Source: Thermococcus sp.
Lineage (GTDB): Archaea; Methanobacteriota_B; Thermococci; Thermococcales; Thermococcaceae
Reading direction: 5' to 3'
DNA: 7,905 nucleotides
NCBI RefSeq assembly: GCF_027066465.1
Contig: NZ_JAMONU010000147.1
Location: 1 to 7,905, forward strand
The notes beneath the pieces were generated by a model. That model saw nothing but the letters and a program-made list of their open reading frames with translations, did no database searches and was not told the DNA's origin. The translations under genes were made by a program, and so were the position numbers. Shown piece after piece: positions 1 to 6,460 of this stretch (its first letter is position 1; every line of letters starts with the position of its first letter).

Positions 1-63
1 AGGCCCAAGCTCCTCGCAAAGCTCATAAAGGTCAGCCCGAGCCTGATTAGGACGTTGCTGTGA
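1..63 (+). CDS. C-terminal end of an unidentified gene (5' end outside window)
   Basis: Only frame 1 stays open to a TGA at 61-63; the other two plus frames hit stops earlier. The visible 20 residues are RPKLLAKLIKVSPSLIRTLL, a basic, leucine-rich and probably helical tail. It ends 9 bases before the ASCH gene, and the last bases plus the stop (GAGGTG at 62-67) form that gene's ribosome binding site, so the two are probably co-transcribed. The fragment is too short to name a family. Confidence 0.55.
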   Translation, partial: RPKLLAKLIKVSPSLIRTLL

Positions 64-72
64 GGTGGGAGC

Positions 73-420
73 ATGAGGTGGAAGATGGGCCTTCAGGAGG
101 AGTACCTAAAGGCGATAGCCGAGGGCAGGAAGAAGGTGGAAGGTCGCCTGTACGACGAGAAGAGGCAGGCCATAAAGCCGGGCGACGAGATAGTCTTCGA
201 GAACAAGCTCGTCTGCGTCGTGAAGGACCTGAGGGTTTATTCCTCCTTCAGAGAGATGCTGGAGAAGGAGGGCCTTGAGAACGTCCTGCCGGGAGTGAAG
301 AGCATCGAGGAGGGCGTTAAGGTCTACAGGCGCTTTTATTCCGAGGAGAAGGAGAAGAAGTACGGCGTGGTCGCGATAGAGGTCGAGCCCGTTGCGTGGA
401 TTGGGGAACCGTTAGAGTAG
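73..420 (+). CDS. ASCH-domain protein (PUA-like fold)
   Basis: This 115-aa protein has the look of a stand-alone archaeal ASCH domain. Near the N-terminus is a GRKKVEGRLYDEKR segment (residues 18-31) carrying the G-x-K-x-x-E-x-R pattern typical of the family (E23, R25). It is followed by IKPGDEIVFEN (34-44), the beta-turn that opens the barrel, and the protein ends with the strand YGVVAIEVEP (97-106). ASCH domains are PUA-related and are thought to bind RNA or modified nucleosides; at least one bacterial member is an N4-acetylcytidine amidohydrolase, but activity cannot be assigned here. Start: ATG at 73 with GAGGTG at 62-67. ATG at 85 also has GAGGTG (75-80) before it, but residues 1-4 (MRWK) resemble relatives I recall, so 73 is preferred. 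No signal peptide or membrane helix is present, so it is probably cytoplasmic. It is likely the last gene of its transcript, with a T-run just after the stop. Confidence 0.85.
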   Translation: MRWKMGLQEEYLKAIAEGRKKVEGRLYDEKRQAIKPGDEIVFENKLVCVVKDLRVYSSFREMLEKEGLENVLPGVKSIEEGVKVYRRFYSEEKEKKYGVVAIEVEPVAWIGEPLE

Positions 421-428
421 TAGCTCGG

Positions 429-440
429 TTTTCGATTTTT
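429..440 (+). terminator. T-rich archaeal terminator after the ASCH gene
   Basis: The stretch TTTTCGATTTTT begins 9 bases after the ASCH stop codon. Archaeal RNA polymerase terminates intrinsically at such T-runs without a required hairpin. The position between convergent genes supports the call. Confidence 0.5.
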
Positions 441-451
441 GAATTACGGGC

Positions 452-456
452 AAAAA
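452..456 (-). terminator. T-run terminator after the M32 carboxypeptidase gene
   Basis: On the minus strand a run of five T (CTTTTTG) lies about 20 bases beyond the carboxypeptidase stop, in a pyrimidine-rich context (CCTCAACTTCCTCTTTTTG). It is short, so the call is modest. Confidence 0.35.
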
Positions 457-475
457 GAGGAAGTTGAGGAAAGAC

Positions 476-1975
476 TCAAAGATACCTCTCCTTCACCCAC
501 CTGATGAAGTAGTCCGGGTTCAGCTCCTCGCCGATGGCCTTCCTGAGGAGCTCCTTCGGCGGGTAGATGCTTCCCCAGCGGTGTATCCTCTCCCTCAGCC
601 AGGCCTTGATTGGCTCGAACTCCGCTTTGGCAACCTTGTCTTCGAAGTCCGGGATGTCCTTCTTCATGTGGTAGTAGAGCTGGCTCGCGAGGAGCGTTCC
701 GATGCTGTAGGTCGGGAAGTAGCCTATCGTTCCGTGCGCCCAGTGGATGTCCTGGAGGATTCCCTCGGCGTAGGTCTTCGGCCTTATGCCGAGAAGCTTC
801 TCCATCTCCTCGTTCCAGAGCTCCGGCAAATCCTTGGCCTTAACGCCCTCGTTGAGCATCATTCTCTCGAGCTTGAAGCGTAGGAGTATGTGGAAGTTGT
901 AGGTGACGACATCTGCTTCAGTCCTGATGAAGTCCGGGCGAACGATGTTGAAGTACAGGTAGACGTCCTCCGGCGTGTAGTTGGCCATGAAGGGCAGGTT
1001 CTCCTTCAGGACGGGGTAGATTAGCCCCGCGAACTCTCTGCTCCTACCGATGATGTTTTCCCAGAACCTGCTCTGGCTCTCGTGGATTCCAAGGGAGACG
1101 CCGCCGGCTATGGGGCTGAACATGAAGCGCTCGTCCTGCTGGAGCTCGTAGAGGGCGTGACCGAACTCGTGGACGGTGCTCAGTATCGTCCTCCTGAAGT
1201 CGTAGCCCTCGTATCTGGTGGTTATCCTCACGTCCCTGATTCCGAACTCGGTCGTGAACGGGTGGGCGGAGACGTCCAAGCGGGAGCGGACACCGAGCGG
1301 GAAGCCGAACTTCTGGAGAATCCAAAGGTTCACCCTCTCCATCTGCTCCCTCTCATACTTCTCCTTCTCGAGCGGGTGGCTCTGGGGGACTTTGCCTTCC
1401 TCCATTATCTTCTCGAGGAGGGGCTTTAGTTCCTTCTCGAGCTTCTCGAACATCCTCTCGACTTCCCTGGTTGTGAGGCCTTCCTCGTACAGGTCAAGGA
1501 GGGCATCGTAGGGCTCGTCCTCGTAGCCGAGATAGTCAGCGGCGCGCTTCGCCAAATCGATTATCCTGTCGAGCCAGGGCTCGAACTTGGAGTAGTCGTT
1601 GGTCCTCTTAGCCTCCTCCCAGGCCTTCGTTGCCTGGCTCGTGACTTCACTCATCTCCCTGAGGAACTCGGGCGGGAAGGCCCTGCTGATTCTTATCGAG
1701 CGGTCGAGAACCCTGACGACACCGCGCTCGTACTCGTTGAGGTCCTCTAAGCCCTTGGCCTTCTCGACGAGCTCGACGAAGTCCGGCTTGAGGAGGAACT
1801 CCTGGCCCAGAACAGAAAGCTCGCCCTGCGCAACGCTCCTCTCAAGGATTCCCTCCCTGGGCATGTTGACCTCCATGTCCCAGCCGAGGACGCTCTGGGC
1901 GTGATTGATTGCCCATATCCTCCTGTATTTAGCCAGAATCTCTTTAATCGTCTCGTTCTGGAAGACGCTCTCCAT
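476..1975 (-). CDS. M32-family metallocarboxypeptidase (thermostable carboxypeptidase 1 type)
   Basis: This is a 499-aa zinc- or cobalt-dependent carboxypeptidase that removes C-terminal residues from peptides in the cytoplasm, probably in peptide turnover. Numbered from the ATG at 1975, it has every family motif: HPF (238-240), DVRIT (248-252), HEFGH metal site (269-273), HESQSRFWEN with the third metal ligand Glu299 (298-307), IRTEAD (350-355) and GILQDIHW (405-412). Length and residue numbering match what I recall of the Pyrococcus furiosus enzyme. No signal peptide is present. The frame can be read from GTG at 1984 or ATG at 1981, but GGTGAT (1985-1980) is then best explained as the ribosome binding site for ATG at 1975, four bases downstream. 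It is a complete gene with no damaged motif. It lies 79 bases downstream of the CGP-CTERM operon but has its own likely promoter, so a functional link is not implied. Confidence 0.95.
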   Translation of the reverse strand: MESVFQNETIKEILAKYRRIWAINHAQSVLGWDMEVNMPREGILERSVAQGELSVLGQEFLLKPDFVELVEKAKGLEDLNEYERGVVRVLDRSIRISRAFPPEFLREMSEVTSQATKAWEEAKRTNDYSKFEPWLDRIIDLAKRAADYLGYEDEPYDALLDLYEEGLTTREVERMFEKLEKELKPLLEKIMEEGKVPQSHPLEKEKYEREQMERVNLWILQKFGFPLGVRSRLDVSAHPFTTEFGIRDVRITTRYEGYDFRRTILSTVHEFGHALYELQQDERFMFSPIAGGVSLGIHESQSRFWENIIGRSREFAGLIYPVLKENLPFMANYTPEDVYLYFNIVRPDFIRTEADVVTYNFHILLRFKLERMMLNEGVKAKDLPELWNEEMEKLLGIRPKTYAEGILQDIHWAHGTIGYFPTYSIGTLLASQLYYHMKKDIPDFEDKVAKAEFEPIKAWLRERIHRWGSIYPPKELLRKAIGEELNPDYFIRWVKERYL

Positions 1976-2004
1976 GTTCATCACCGGGAGATTTTGGAAG
2001 CCGA

Positions 2005-2021
2005 ACTTTTTAATCTTTTTC
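2005..2021 (-). promoter_or_regulatory. Probable promoter (TATA/BRE-like) of the M32 carboxypeptidase gene
   Basis: On the minus strand the sequence GAAAAAGATTAAAAAGTT fits a purine-rich BRE followed by an A/T-rich TATA-like element. It lies about 30-45 bases before the ATG at 1975, which would place the transcription start close upstream of the ribosome binding site, as is usual in Thermococcales. It sits in the 79-base gap after the CGP-CTERM operon, so the peptidase can be expressed separately. Confidence 0.45.
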
Positions 2022-2054
2022 GACAGCCATCTAAACGAAGCCGTTGGAAGGGAT

Positions 2055-3548
2055 TTACTCAGCCGTATCTCTTAAACGCCTCAAGGCAACGGCGGTAACG
2101 GCGAGGAGGGTAACGAGGCCCGGCCCGCAGATGGTTTTGGTCTTCGTTTCTCCCGGAGCGGTGCTTGCTAGAGAACCAAAGCTCAAGCTAACCTTTGGTG
2201 GAACGGGCTGGGAGGTCACTCGGGCAGGTTCGAACAGGGGGTAGAACTTTCCGTTCACCCCTACAGCAAAGGGAACGTACGGGAGAACCCTTAGAATCTT
2301 TCTATTTTGAATTTCCAAAGTGCAGTTACAGCCCCAAGAATAGCCCAAGAACTCTGCAGGATAGCTCACCGTGAAGTTCCCGACTTTCACGGAAGTCCAC
2401 TCAATGGGAACTTTCGGCACTTCAACGGGACTAACGTTTGAGTCATTGAGACAGGTGGGATTAAAGGTCGCGTTCTCAACGCTACCGTTCCAGAGGCGAA
2501 GCTTAAGCCTCCACAAGCCGTTTTCAAACTTCACAACAGGTTCTTCAGGATAGGCGCCGAGGAAATACGGCCCACTGGAGGAAACGTAAAAGAGATAGCT
2601 GGAAACCATGTCGGGAACGAGGGTGCAGTTGAACGGATTCCCCGGGCACATTCCCGGACTAAGAACCTCATAACCAACAACAAGGAGAACACCCTCTCCT
2701 CCCGGATAGGCCTTAATGACCCTGAGACCCGTTACGGGAAACTTGACATGTAAACCAGCCGAGTTGCAAACGGTCACGTTTACAATTTTAACATCCCTCG
2801 GAAACCAATACCCAGGCACCGAAGTGTTGGGTGGAACCCTGAAATCCGGTCTGGTTATATTGAGATTCAGGTAAACCAGGGTAACGTTTCTAACCCTGTT
2901 ACCTCTTCTAAGGATGAAATAAATCGGAAAACGGCTCGAATTGACGACTTCAGTTGGGCCGGGCGACCACTTCAGGGCGTCCCTGCTCATCGTTACCCAG
3001 ACGTCGCTCACGTTCGCGTAGCCCCACTTCTCAAAGCTCGAAGACTGAAGCTCAATCCGCCAGCCGTCTATCTCGTCAACGGGTTTACCGTGGGGAAGCT
3101 CGGACCACGTCAAGTTCGTTTTCTCAACGCAGAACCTGCGGGGGTTGAAGTAGTAAACCGCCCTAATGGACTCGTCGGGCGAGGCGTTCTGTGGATACGC
3201 CGTGATGTTGATATACCAGCTCCCGTTTATGAAAACCGCCCCGTTATAGGTCTGATAGGGCGTTTTAAGCGCCGGTGTGAAGTTGAGGAGGTACAGCCGG
3301 GAGCCGTTGAAGTAGAGGAGGTACTCGTCTCCTCCGAGGACTTCCCCCATTGTTGCGTTGGCGCAGTCTATTCCGGACAGAGGAGGGCAGTACGGAACGT
3401 ACGTGAGAATGAGCAGGTGTATGAGTGCATCCCGTCCGCCGGAAACAACCGAGTACTGAACTTCATAAACTTCCTGACCCGATGCTAGCCCGGAAATGAT
3501 GAGCAATAGCAACACGATGAGAGCTGTACTGGCCTTCCATCGGGACAC
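2055..3548 (-). CDS. CGP-CTERM surface glycoprotein, 497 aa, cysteine-rich, unknown function
   Basis: A secreted, C-terminally anchored protein of unknown function. Residues 1-24 are a signal peptide (SRWK, then ALIVLLLLIISGL, likely cut after ASG). The end carries ICGPG at 473-477, a hydrophobic segment (about 478-489) and the basic tail RRLR: the CGP-CTERM signal of Thermococcales, thought to be processed at the cysteine and to hold the protein to the membrane. Between lie about 20 N-x-S/T sequons and nine further cysteines (54, 62, 140, 261, 301, 308, 366, 407, 409), suggesting glycosylation and disulfides. Two halves (about 30-228 and 275-440) show the same order of short motifs, so it looks internally duplicated. 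Translation starts at GTG 3548; the only nearby ATG (3540) is out of frame. The ribosome site GGGGGTGGT (3560-3552) lies inside the end of the preceding gene, whose stop is one base away, so translation is probably coupled. Last gene of the operon. Confidence 0.85.
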   Translation of the reverse strand: MSRWKASTALIVLLLLIISGLASGQEVYEVQYSVVSGGRDALIHLLILTYVPYCPPLSGIDCANATMGEVLGGDEYLLYFNGSRLYLLNFTPALKTPYQTYNGAVFINGSWYINITAYPQNASPDESIRAVYYFNPRRFCVEKTNLTWSELPHGKPVDEIDGWRIELQSSSFEKWGYANVSDVWVTMSRDALKWSPGPTEVVNSSRFPIYFILRRGNRVRNVTLVYLNLNITRPDFRVPPNTSVPGYWFPRDVKIVNVTVCNSAGLHVKFPVTGLRVIKAYPGGEGVLLVVGYEVLSPGMCPGNPFNCTLVPDMVSSYLFYVSSSGPYFLGAYPEEPVVKFENGLWRLKLRLWNGSVENATFNPTCLNDSNVSPVEVPKVPIEWTSVKVGNFTVSYPAEFLGYSWGCNCTLEIQNRKILRVLPYVPFAVGVNGKFYPLFEPARVTSQPVPPKVSLSFGSLASTAPGETKTKTICGPGLVTLLAVTAVALRRLRDTAE

Positions 3549-3549
3549 C

Positions 3550-5397
3550 CTACCACCCCCTCAAGCCTCTCACTGTCACCAGACCAAGAACCGCCAAAAG
3601 AACCACAAATCCGGGTCCGCAGATGGCTTTTTCTTTTGTGTCTGTTGAAGTTGGAGTAGTTGTTTCCATAACCCCCACCGTTGAAGTGTTCGTATGCTCT
3701 AACTTTTGTGCCCTGGAACTGCACAATCCAAAGGTTACGCTCGAATTAAGGTATGGGTTTGGCAAGCCTCTAACCAAATCTCCCTGCGGACTCATGAGTC
3801 TGAGCAAATCAAAAACCGGCTTTAAATTCCCGTTCACGTAATAAAGAGCGTAAACGCCGGAGGAATTGTCAACGGGCAGAAGAATATCGCTCCAGCCAAG
3901 GATTACTCCTCCAAAAGTAAAACGCCCACCGTAGTCGAATCCTGCGGTGGGGATTATCAAGTAGCCTTTTCCGTCTTTTGCCGCGGTAAACTTCCACCCC
4001 CAAACCTTTGGTGGGTAATACTTCGCTAACTCCTTTAGCGGAATTCTCAGGGTAGTGCTATTAAACCGGAAGACCATGTATTTCCCTTCAACGGTTCCGT
4101 TGGTGACGAAGCCGGAAGAGCTGTGGAAGTTGTCAATTAACCTCCAGCATGTTCCGTTAAGATAATAAGCGATTGAGGAGTTTATAACTGGAGGGGACTT
4201 CTCCCAGAGGAGTTCGTAGTGATTCTTCCAGACACTAAACTTAAACTCGTAAAGCCACCATTCCGAGAGGTTGAACTGCCTGACAGTGGGTGAAAGGTTC
4301 AAAAACCTCGGAACACCGTTCACGACAAGATAGGGGATAGGTGCTGGGGGAAATTCCATGAGTGCTCCGCCCTCTGTGAGAAAAGTATCGTTCCTTTCAA
4401 TTGTGAGCACTGCGGAAGTGCCGTTTGATACAATGGAGAAATGGAGTTTGTAGTACTGGGAGAAGTTTTCAAAAAACTCGTGTGCTGGTAGGGGTGTTAT
4501 CCACCTTTGGGATGTCATTGCGATGACTGGATTCTCTAGGTTTCTAAGGGGGTCGCCCTGTGGGGTGATTAGTTTTAGAACGTCCACGAGGAGTTTTAAC
4601 TTTCCCTTCGAATACAGGAGGATTGGAATGGATTGATTGGCATTCAATTCAACGCCCTTCGAAAAGTCAACGCCAACGTAAACTTTTCCCTTGTCTTTCC
4701 AGTAACTTAAGCGGAGAGGATAAATGAGAAGGGCTTCTCTATGAATTACCCGGTATGAGGCCGTTGTTGAGTTCCAGATGTAAACCACGTCCCTGTAGAG
4801 GACTCCCCCGAGGTCGTTCAGGAACTGCTCCGGGTAGTACTTCAATAGTTCCCTCGCCGGAATTTTGAGGGTTGTGTTTGAGCCGTTGAAAACCATGTAG
4901 TTTCTCTCCAAGCGTCCAATCAACGGGGAATTTTTCGTGTAGTGCGGAACGATCACAGGTATTGTGTAGTTGCATATCCAAAAGTAGTTGTTAATCGTCC
5001 CGTTTTCTGCCTGCCAGTGGATTATTGGGAAGCCATCGTAGGAGAAGATTGTGAAGTTGTTCGTCGGCCAGGGTAACGTCACGTTTCCGAGCCTGTGAGT
5101 GACTCCGGGGAGGTTCGTCAGGTTAACGTACTCAAAAGTCCAGTTGGTAATGTTGTGATAAGAGGGGTACGCAGTGTAGAGGAGGTGATATTCGCCGGGG
5201 GAAGAGCCGTTCACCCGCCAGTAGGGTTTCACCATGATAATGAAGTATGGCAAAATTCCAATACTGTAGGGTCTAAGTCCCTCGATGGTGATTTGATAGG
5301 CCTGGAAGGTCCGGGTGCTGGAGACAGAAAACCTATGAAATGGAACTATTGACATTGAAAGGATGAAAATAAGGAAACCAATCATTATTCGGGACAT
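3550..5397 (-). CDS. CGP-CTERM surface glycoprotein, 615 aa, internally duplicated, unknown function
   Basis: The largest member of the operon; no known domain recognised. An N-terminal hydrophobic stretch (about 5-19) after SRIM serves as signal peptide, with the cleavage site unclear. The C-terminus has a Thr-rich stalk (about 570-588), then ICGPG (592-596), a hydrophobic segment (597-608) and the basic tail RGLRGW: a CGP-CTERM anchor. I count 24 N-x-S/T sequons and only three cysteines before the anchor (142, 417, 559). The body is a tandem duplication: NYMVF-NGSNTTLKIPARELLKYYP (166-189) matches KYMVFRFNSTTLRIPLKELAKYYP (439-462), and KLKLLVDVLKLITPQGD (266-282) matches NLKPVFDLLRLMSPQGD (524-540). 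Start ATG 5397 has GGTGA at 5406-5402; the first 13 bases overlap the preceding gene. Base composition is more A/T-rich than the flanking enzymes. It is probably an extracellular structural or binding protein; the ligand is unknown. Confidence 0.87.
   Translation of the reverse strand: MSRIMIGFLIFILSMSIVPFHRFSVSSTRTFQAYQITIEGLRPYSIGILPYFIIMVKPYWRVNGSSPGEYHLLYTAYPSYHNITNWTFEYVNLTNLPGVTHRLGNVTLPWPTNNFTIFSYDGFPIIHWQAENGTINNYFWICNYTIPVIVPHYTKNSPLIGRLERNYMVFNGSNTTLKIPARELLKYYPEQFLNDLGGVLYRDVVYIWNSTTASYRVIHREALLIYPLRLSYWKDKGKVYVGVDFSKGVELNANQSIPILLYSKGKLKLLVDVLKLITPQGDPLRNLENPVIAMTSQRWITPLPAHEFFENFSQYYKLHFSIVSNGTSAVLTIERNDTFLTEGGALMEFPPAPIPYLVVNGVPRFLNLSPTVRQFNLSEWWLYEFKFSVWKNHYELLWEKSPPVINSSIAYYLNGTCWRLIDNFHSSSGFVTNGTVEGKYMVFRFNSTTLRIPLKELAKYYPPKVWGWKFTAAKDGKGYLIIPTAGFDYGGRFTFGGVILGWSDILLPVDNSSGVYALYYVNGNLKPVFDLLRLMSPQGDLVRGLPNPYLNSSVTFGLCSSRAQKLEHTNTSTVGVMETTTPTSTDTKEKAICGPGFVVLLAVLGLVTVRGLRGW
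3742..4467 (-). repeat. Internal repeat copy B of the 615-aa CGP-CTERM protein
   Basis: Approximate limits, residues about 311-552. It holds the blocks KYMVFRFNSTTLRIPLKELA, NLKPVFDLLRLMSPQGD and RGLPNP in the same order as copy A. The offset between copies is 273 residues at the first block and 258 at the second, so a loop of about 15 residues differs between them. Confidence 0.55.
4517..5340 (-). repeat. Internal repeat copy A of the 615-aa CGP-CTERM protein
   Basis: Approximate limits, residues about 20-294. It ends with the landmark block KLKLLVDVLKLITPQGD and RNLENP. The copies are divergent: similarity is clear at protein level over about 25-residue blocks and is not obvious at DNA level, which implies an old duplication. 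Confidence 0.55.
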
Positions 5398-6359
5398 TTT
5401 CTCACCCTCTTCAATGTTTTTTCTGCAAAGAGAGCAGTTGTCCCAAGTAGGACAAGGAAAGCAGGTCCGCAGATGCTCTTTTTGCTCTTATTTTCAACTA
5501 CTGAGATAGCAGTTGAATTGGTAGTATTCGCACCACCTTTGGCGCAGACGAACTTTCCCAAATCAATGAATTTAGGTGAACGAACTGTTTTGCCATAAAC
5601 AAGGAAAAGTAGGGGGATGTCCTCAACACTCTCCCCTGCGGGAACTTTGATTACTTCCATGTTAATCAGAACAACCCCGTGCTTTGCCTTAAACGCCTCC
5701 AGCTTTAGGGTTGAAGCATTGACCCATTCTGGGAGCATAAGGGTGTAGTTTCCTCCGAATACCTCAACGGTTCCGTTCTTGACCATTACCGGAACACCCT
5801 GAAGGGATTTCCTTGGAAGTTTAAATGTAGAGATGTTCCACATGAGTCCCCTGCAGGTGTTTGTTTCCGTTCCGCTGGGATACGAGGCTATTCTACACGT
5901 TGAAACGTTTTCCAAACATGTTCCAGTGAACCGGTAAAGCGTCTTCACTGTCACGTTCTTGAGGAGCGTGAAGTTGTGGGGCACGCCTTCAATCGTGATT
6001 GTCACGTTTTTGTACGGGACGTGAGTCCTGTTGACGGTTAGAACGTAAAGCGTCCTGTTCACGAAACCGAGGAAGGTCTCCCGGCCAATCTCTGTACCCC
6101 CAAGAAAGACGGTCTTGCTCCCGTCGGTGAGGATGTAATATTCATTCGGCATACCCACCAGCACGGGCGTCCACTCCCCAGCTATCATCTCGCAGGTGTA
6201 CGTGTTCTCTCCGATTTCAAGGAGAAGCCAGCCGTTGATAGTGCCTATTGAATCTACGGAATAGATACTGTACGGCGAGCAATCGGCCGAGATAACCGGA
6301 AGAAAAAGCAGTAAGAGCACAAAGATTATAGAGGCCACACCGAAGATACCCCTTGGCAT
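5385..6359 (-). CDS. CGP-CTERM surface glycoprotein, 324 aa, unknown function, first gene of the operon
   Basis: A secreted anchored protein with no recognised domain. Residues 1-25 are a classical signal peptide (MPRG, then IIFVLLLLFLPVISA, likely cut before Asp26-Cys27). The C-terminus has ICGPA (296-300), a hydrophobic segment (301-312) and the basic tail KTLKRVRK: a CGP-CTERM anchor preceded by an Asn/Ser/Thr-rich stalk (277-295). There are about 13 N-x-S/T sequons and six cysteines before the anchor (27, 56, 148, 155, 169, 272). An extra Cys322 lies in the cytoplasmic tail. The frame is open from GTG 6389, but ATG 6359 is chosen: GGTGGGAG (6369-6362) sits just upstream and the protein then begins directly with a normal signal peptide, whereas GTG 6389 has no ribosome site. 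It carries one copy of the module that appears twice in the two downstream proteins. Its last 13 bases overlap the next gene. Confidence 0.85.
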   Translation of the reverse strand: MPRGIFGVASIIFVLLLLFLPVISADCSPYSIYSVDSIGTINGWLLLEIGENTYTCEMIAGEWTPVLVGMPNEYYILTDGSKTVFLGGTEIGRETFLGFVNRTLYVLTVNRTHVPYKNVTITIEGVPHNFTLLKNVTVKTLYRFTGTCLENVSTCRIASYPSGTETNTCRGLMWNISTFKLPRKSLQGVPVMVKNGTVEVFGGNYTLMLPEWVNASTLKLEAFKAKHGVVLINMEVIKVPAGESVEDIPLLFLVYGKTVRSPKFIDLGKFVCAKGGANTTNSTAISVVENKSKKSICGPAFLVLLGTTALFAEKTLKRVRKCPE

Positions 6360-6393
6360 GTCTCCCACCGAATTCTGTGTAATCCCCACGAAT

Positions 6394-6430
6394 TTGCATA
6401 AATCATTGATAAAAGCTCATAAAAATCTTT
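6394..6430 (-). promoter_or_regulatory. Probable promoter region of the CGP-CTERM operon
   Basis: On the minus strand this is a strongly A/T-rich stretch (AAAGATTTTTATGAGC then TTTTATC then GATTTATGCAAATT) about 35-70 bases before the ATG at 6359. The element nearest the gene, GATTTATGCA (about 6405-6396), has the best spacing for a TATA box. The T-run at the far end could also have ended transcription of the gene whose stump lies just upstream. Which TATA-like element is used cannot be decided from sequence. Confidence 0.4.
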
Positions 6431-6460
6431 TGGTAATACTAGTCCACCATAAACAACTCA

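Noticed and set aside
60..278. 72-aa plus-strand frame starting at 60 (GTG)
   Set aside because: It overlaps the ASCH gene in another frame and reads Arg/Gly/Glu-rich low-complexity sequence typical of a shifted frame.
464..883. 139-aa plus-strand open frame opposite the 3' end of the carboxypeptidase gene
   Set aside because: The minus strand encodes conserved M32 motifs; the plus frame is a shadow made possible by G/C-rich codon usage.
1082..1429. 115-aa plus-strand frame opposite the carboxypeptidase metal-site region
   Set aside because: It is a shadow frame over the conserved HEFGH and HESQ coding region.
3090..3488. 132-aa plus-strand open frame opposite the 497-aa CGP-CTERM gene
   Set aside because: It is antisense to a gene with signal peptide, anchor and ribosome site; its own product has no motif and no ribosome site was evident.
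476..6359. Idea that the M32 carboxypeptidase processes the CGP-CTERM proteins because it is adjacent
   Set aside because: The peptidase has no signal peptide or membrane helix, acts on free C-termini of peptides, and has its own likely promoter; adjacency alone does not support a sorting role.
6421..6431. AAAAATCTTTT as a hairpin or inverted repeat
   Set aside because: The symmetry is short and A/T only; it is better explained as part of the operon promoter region or a T-run terminator on the minus strand.
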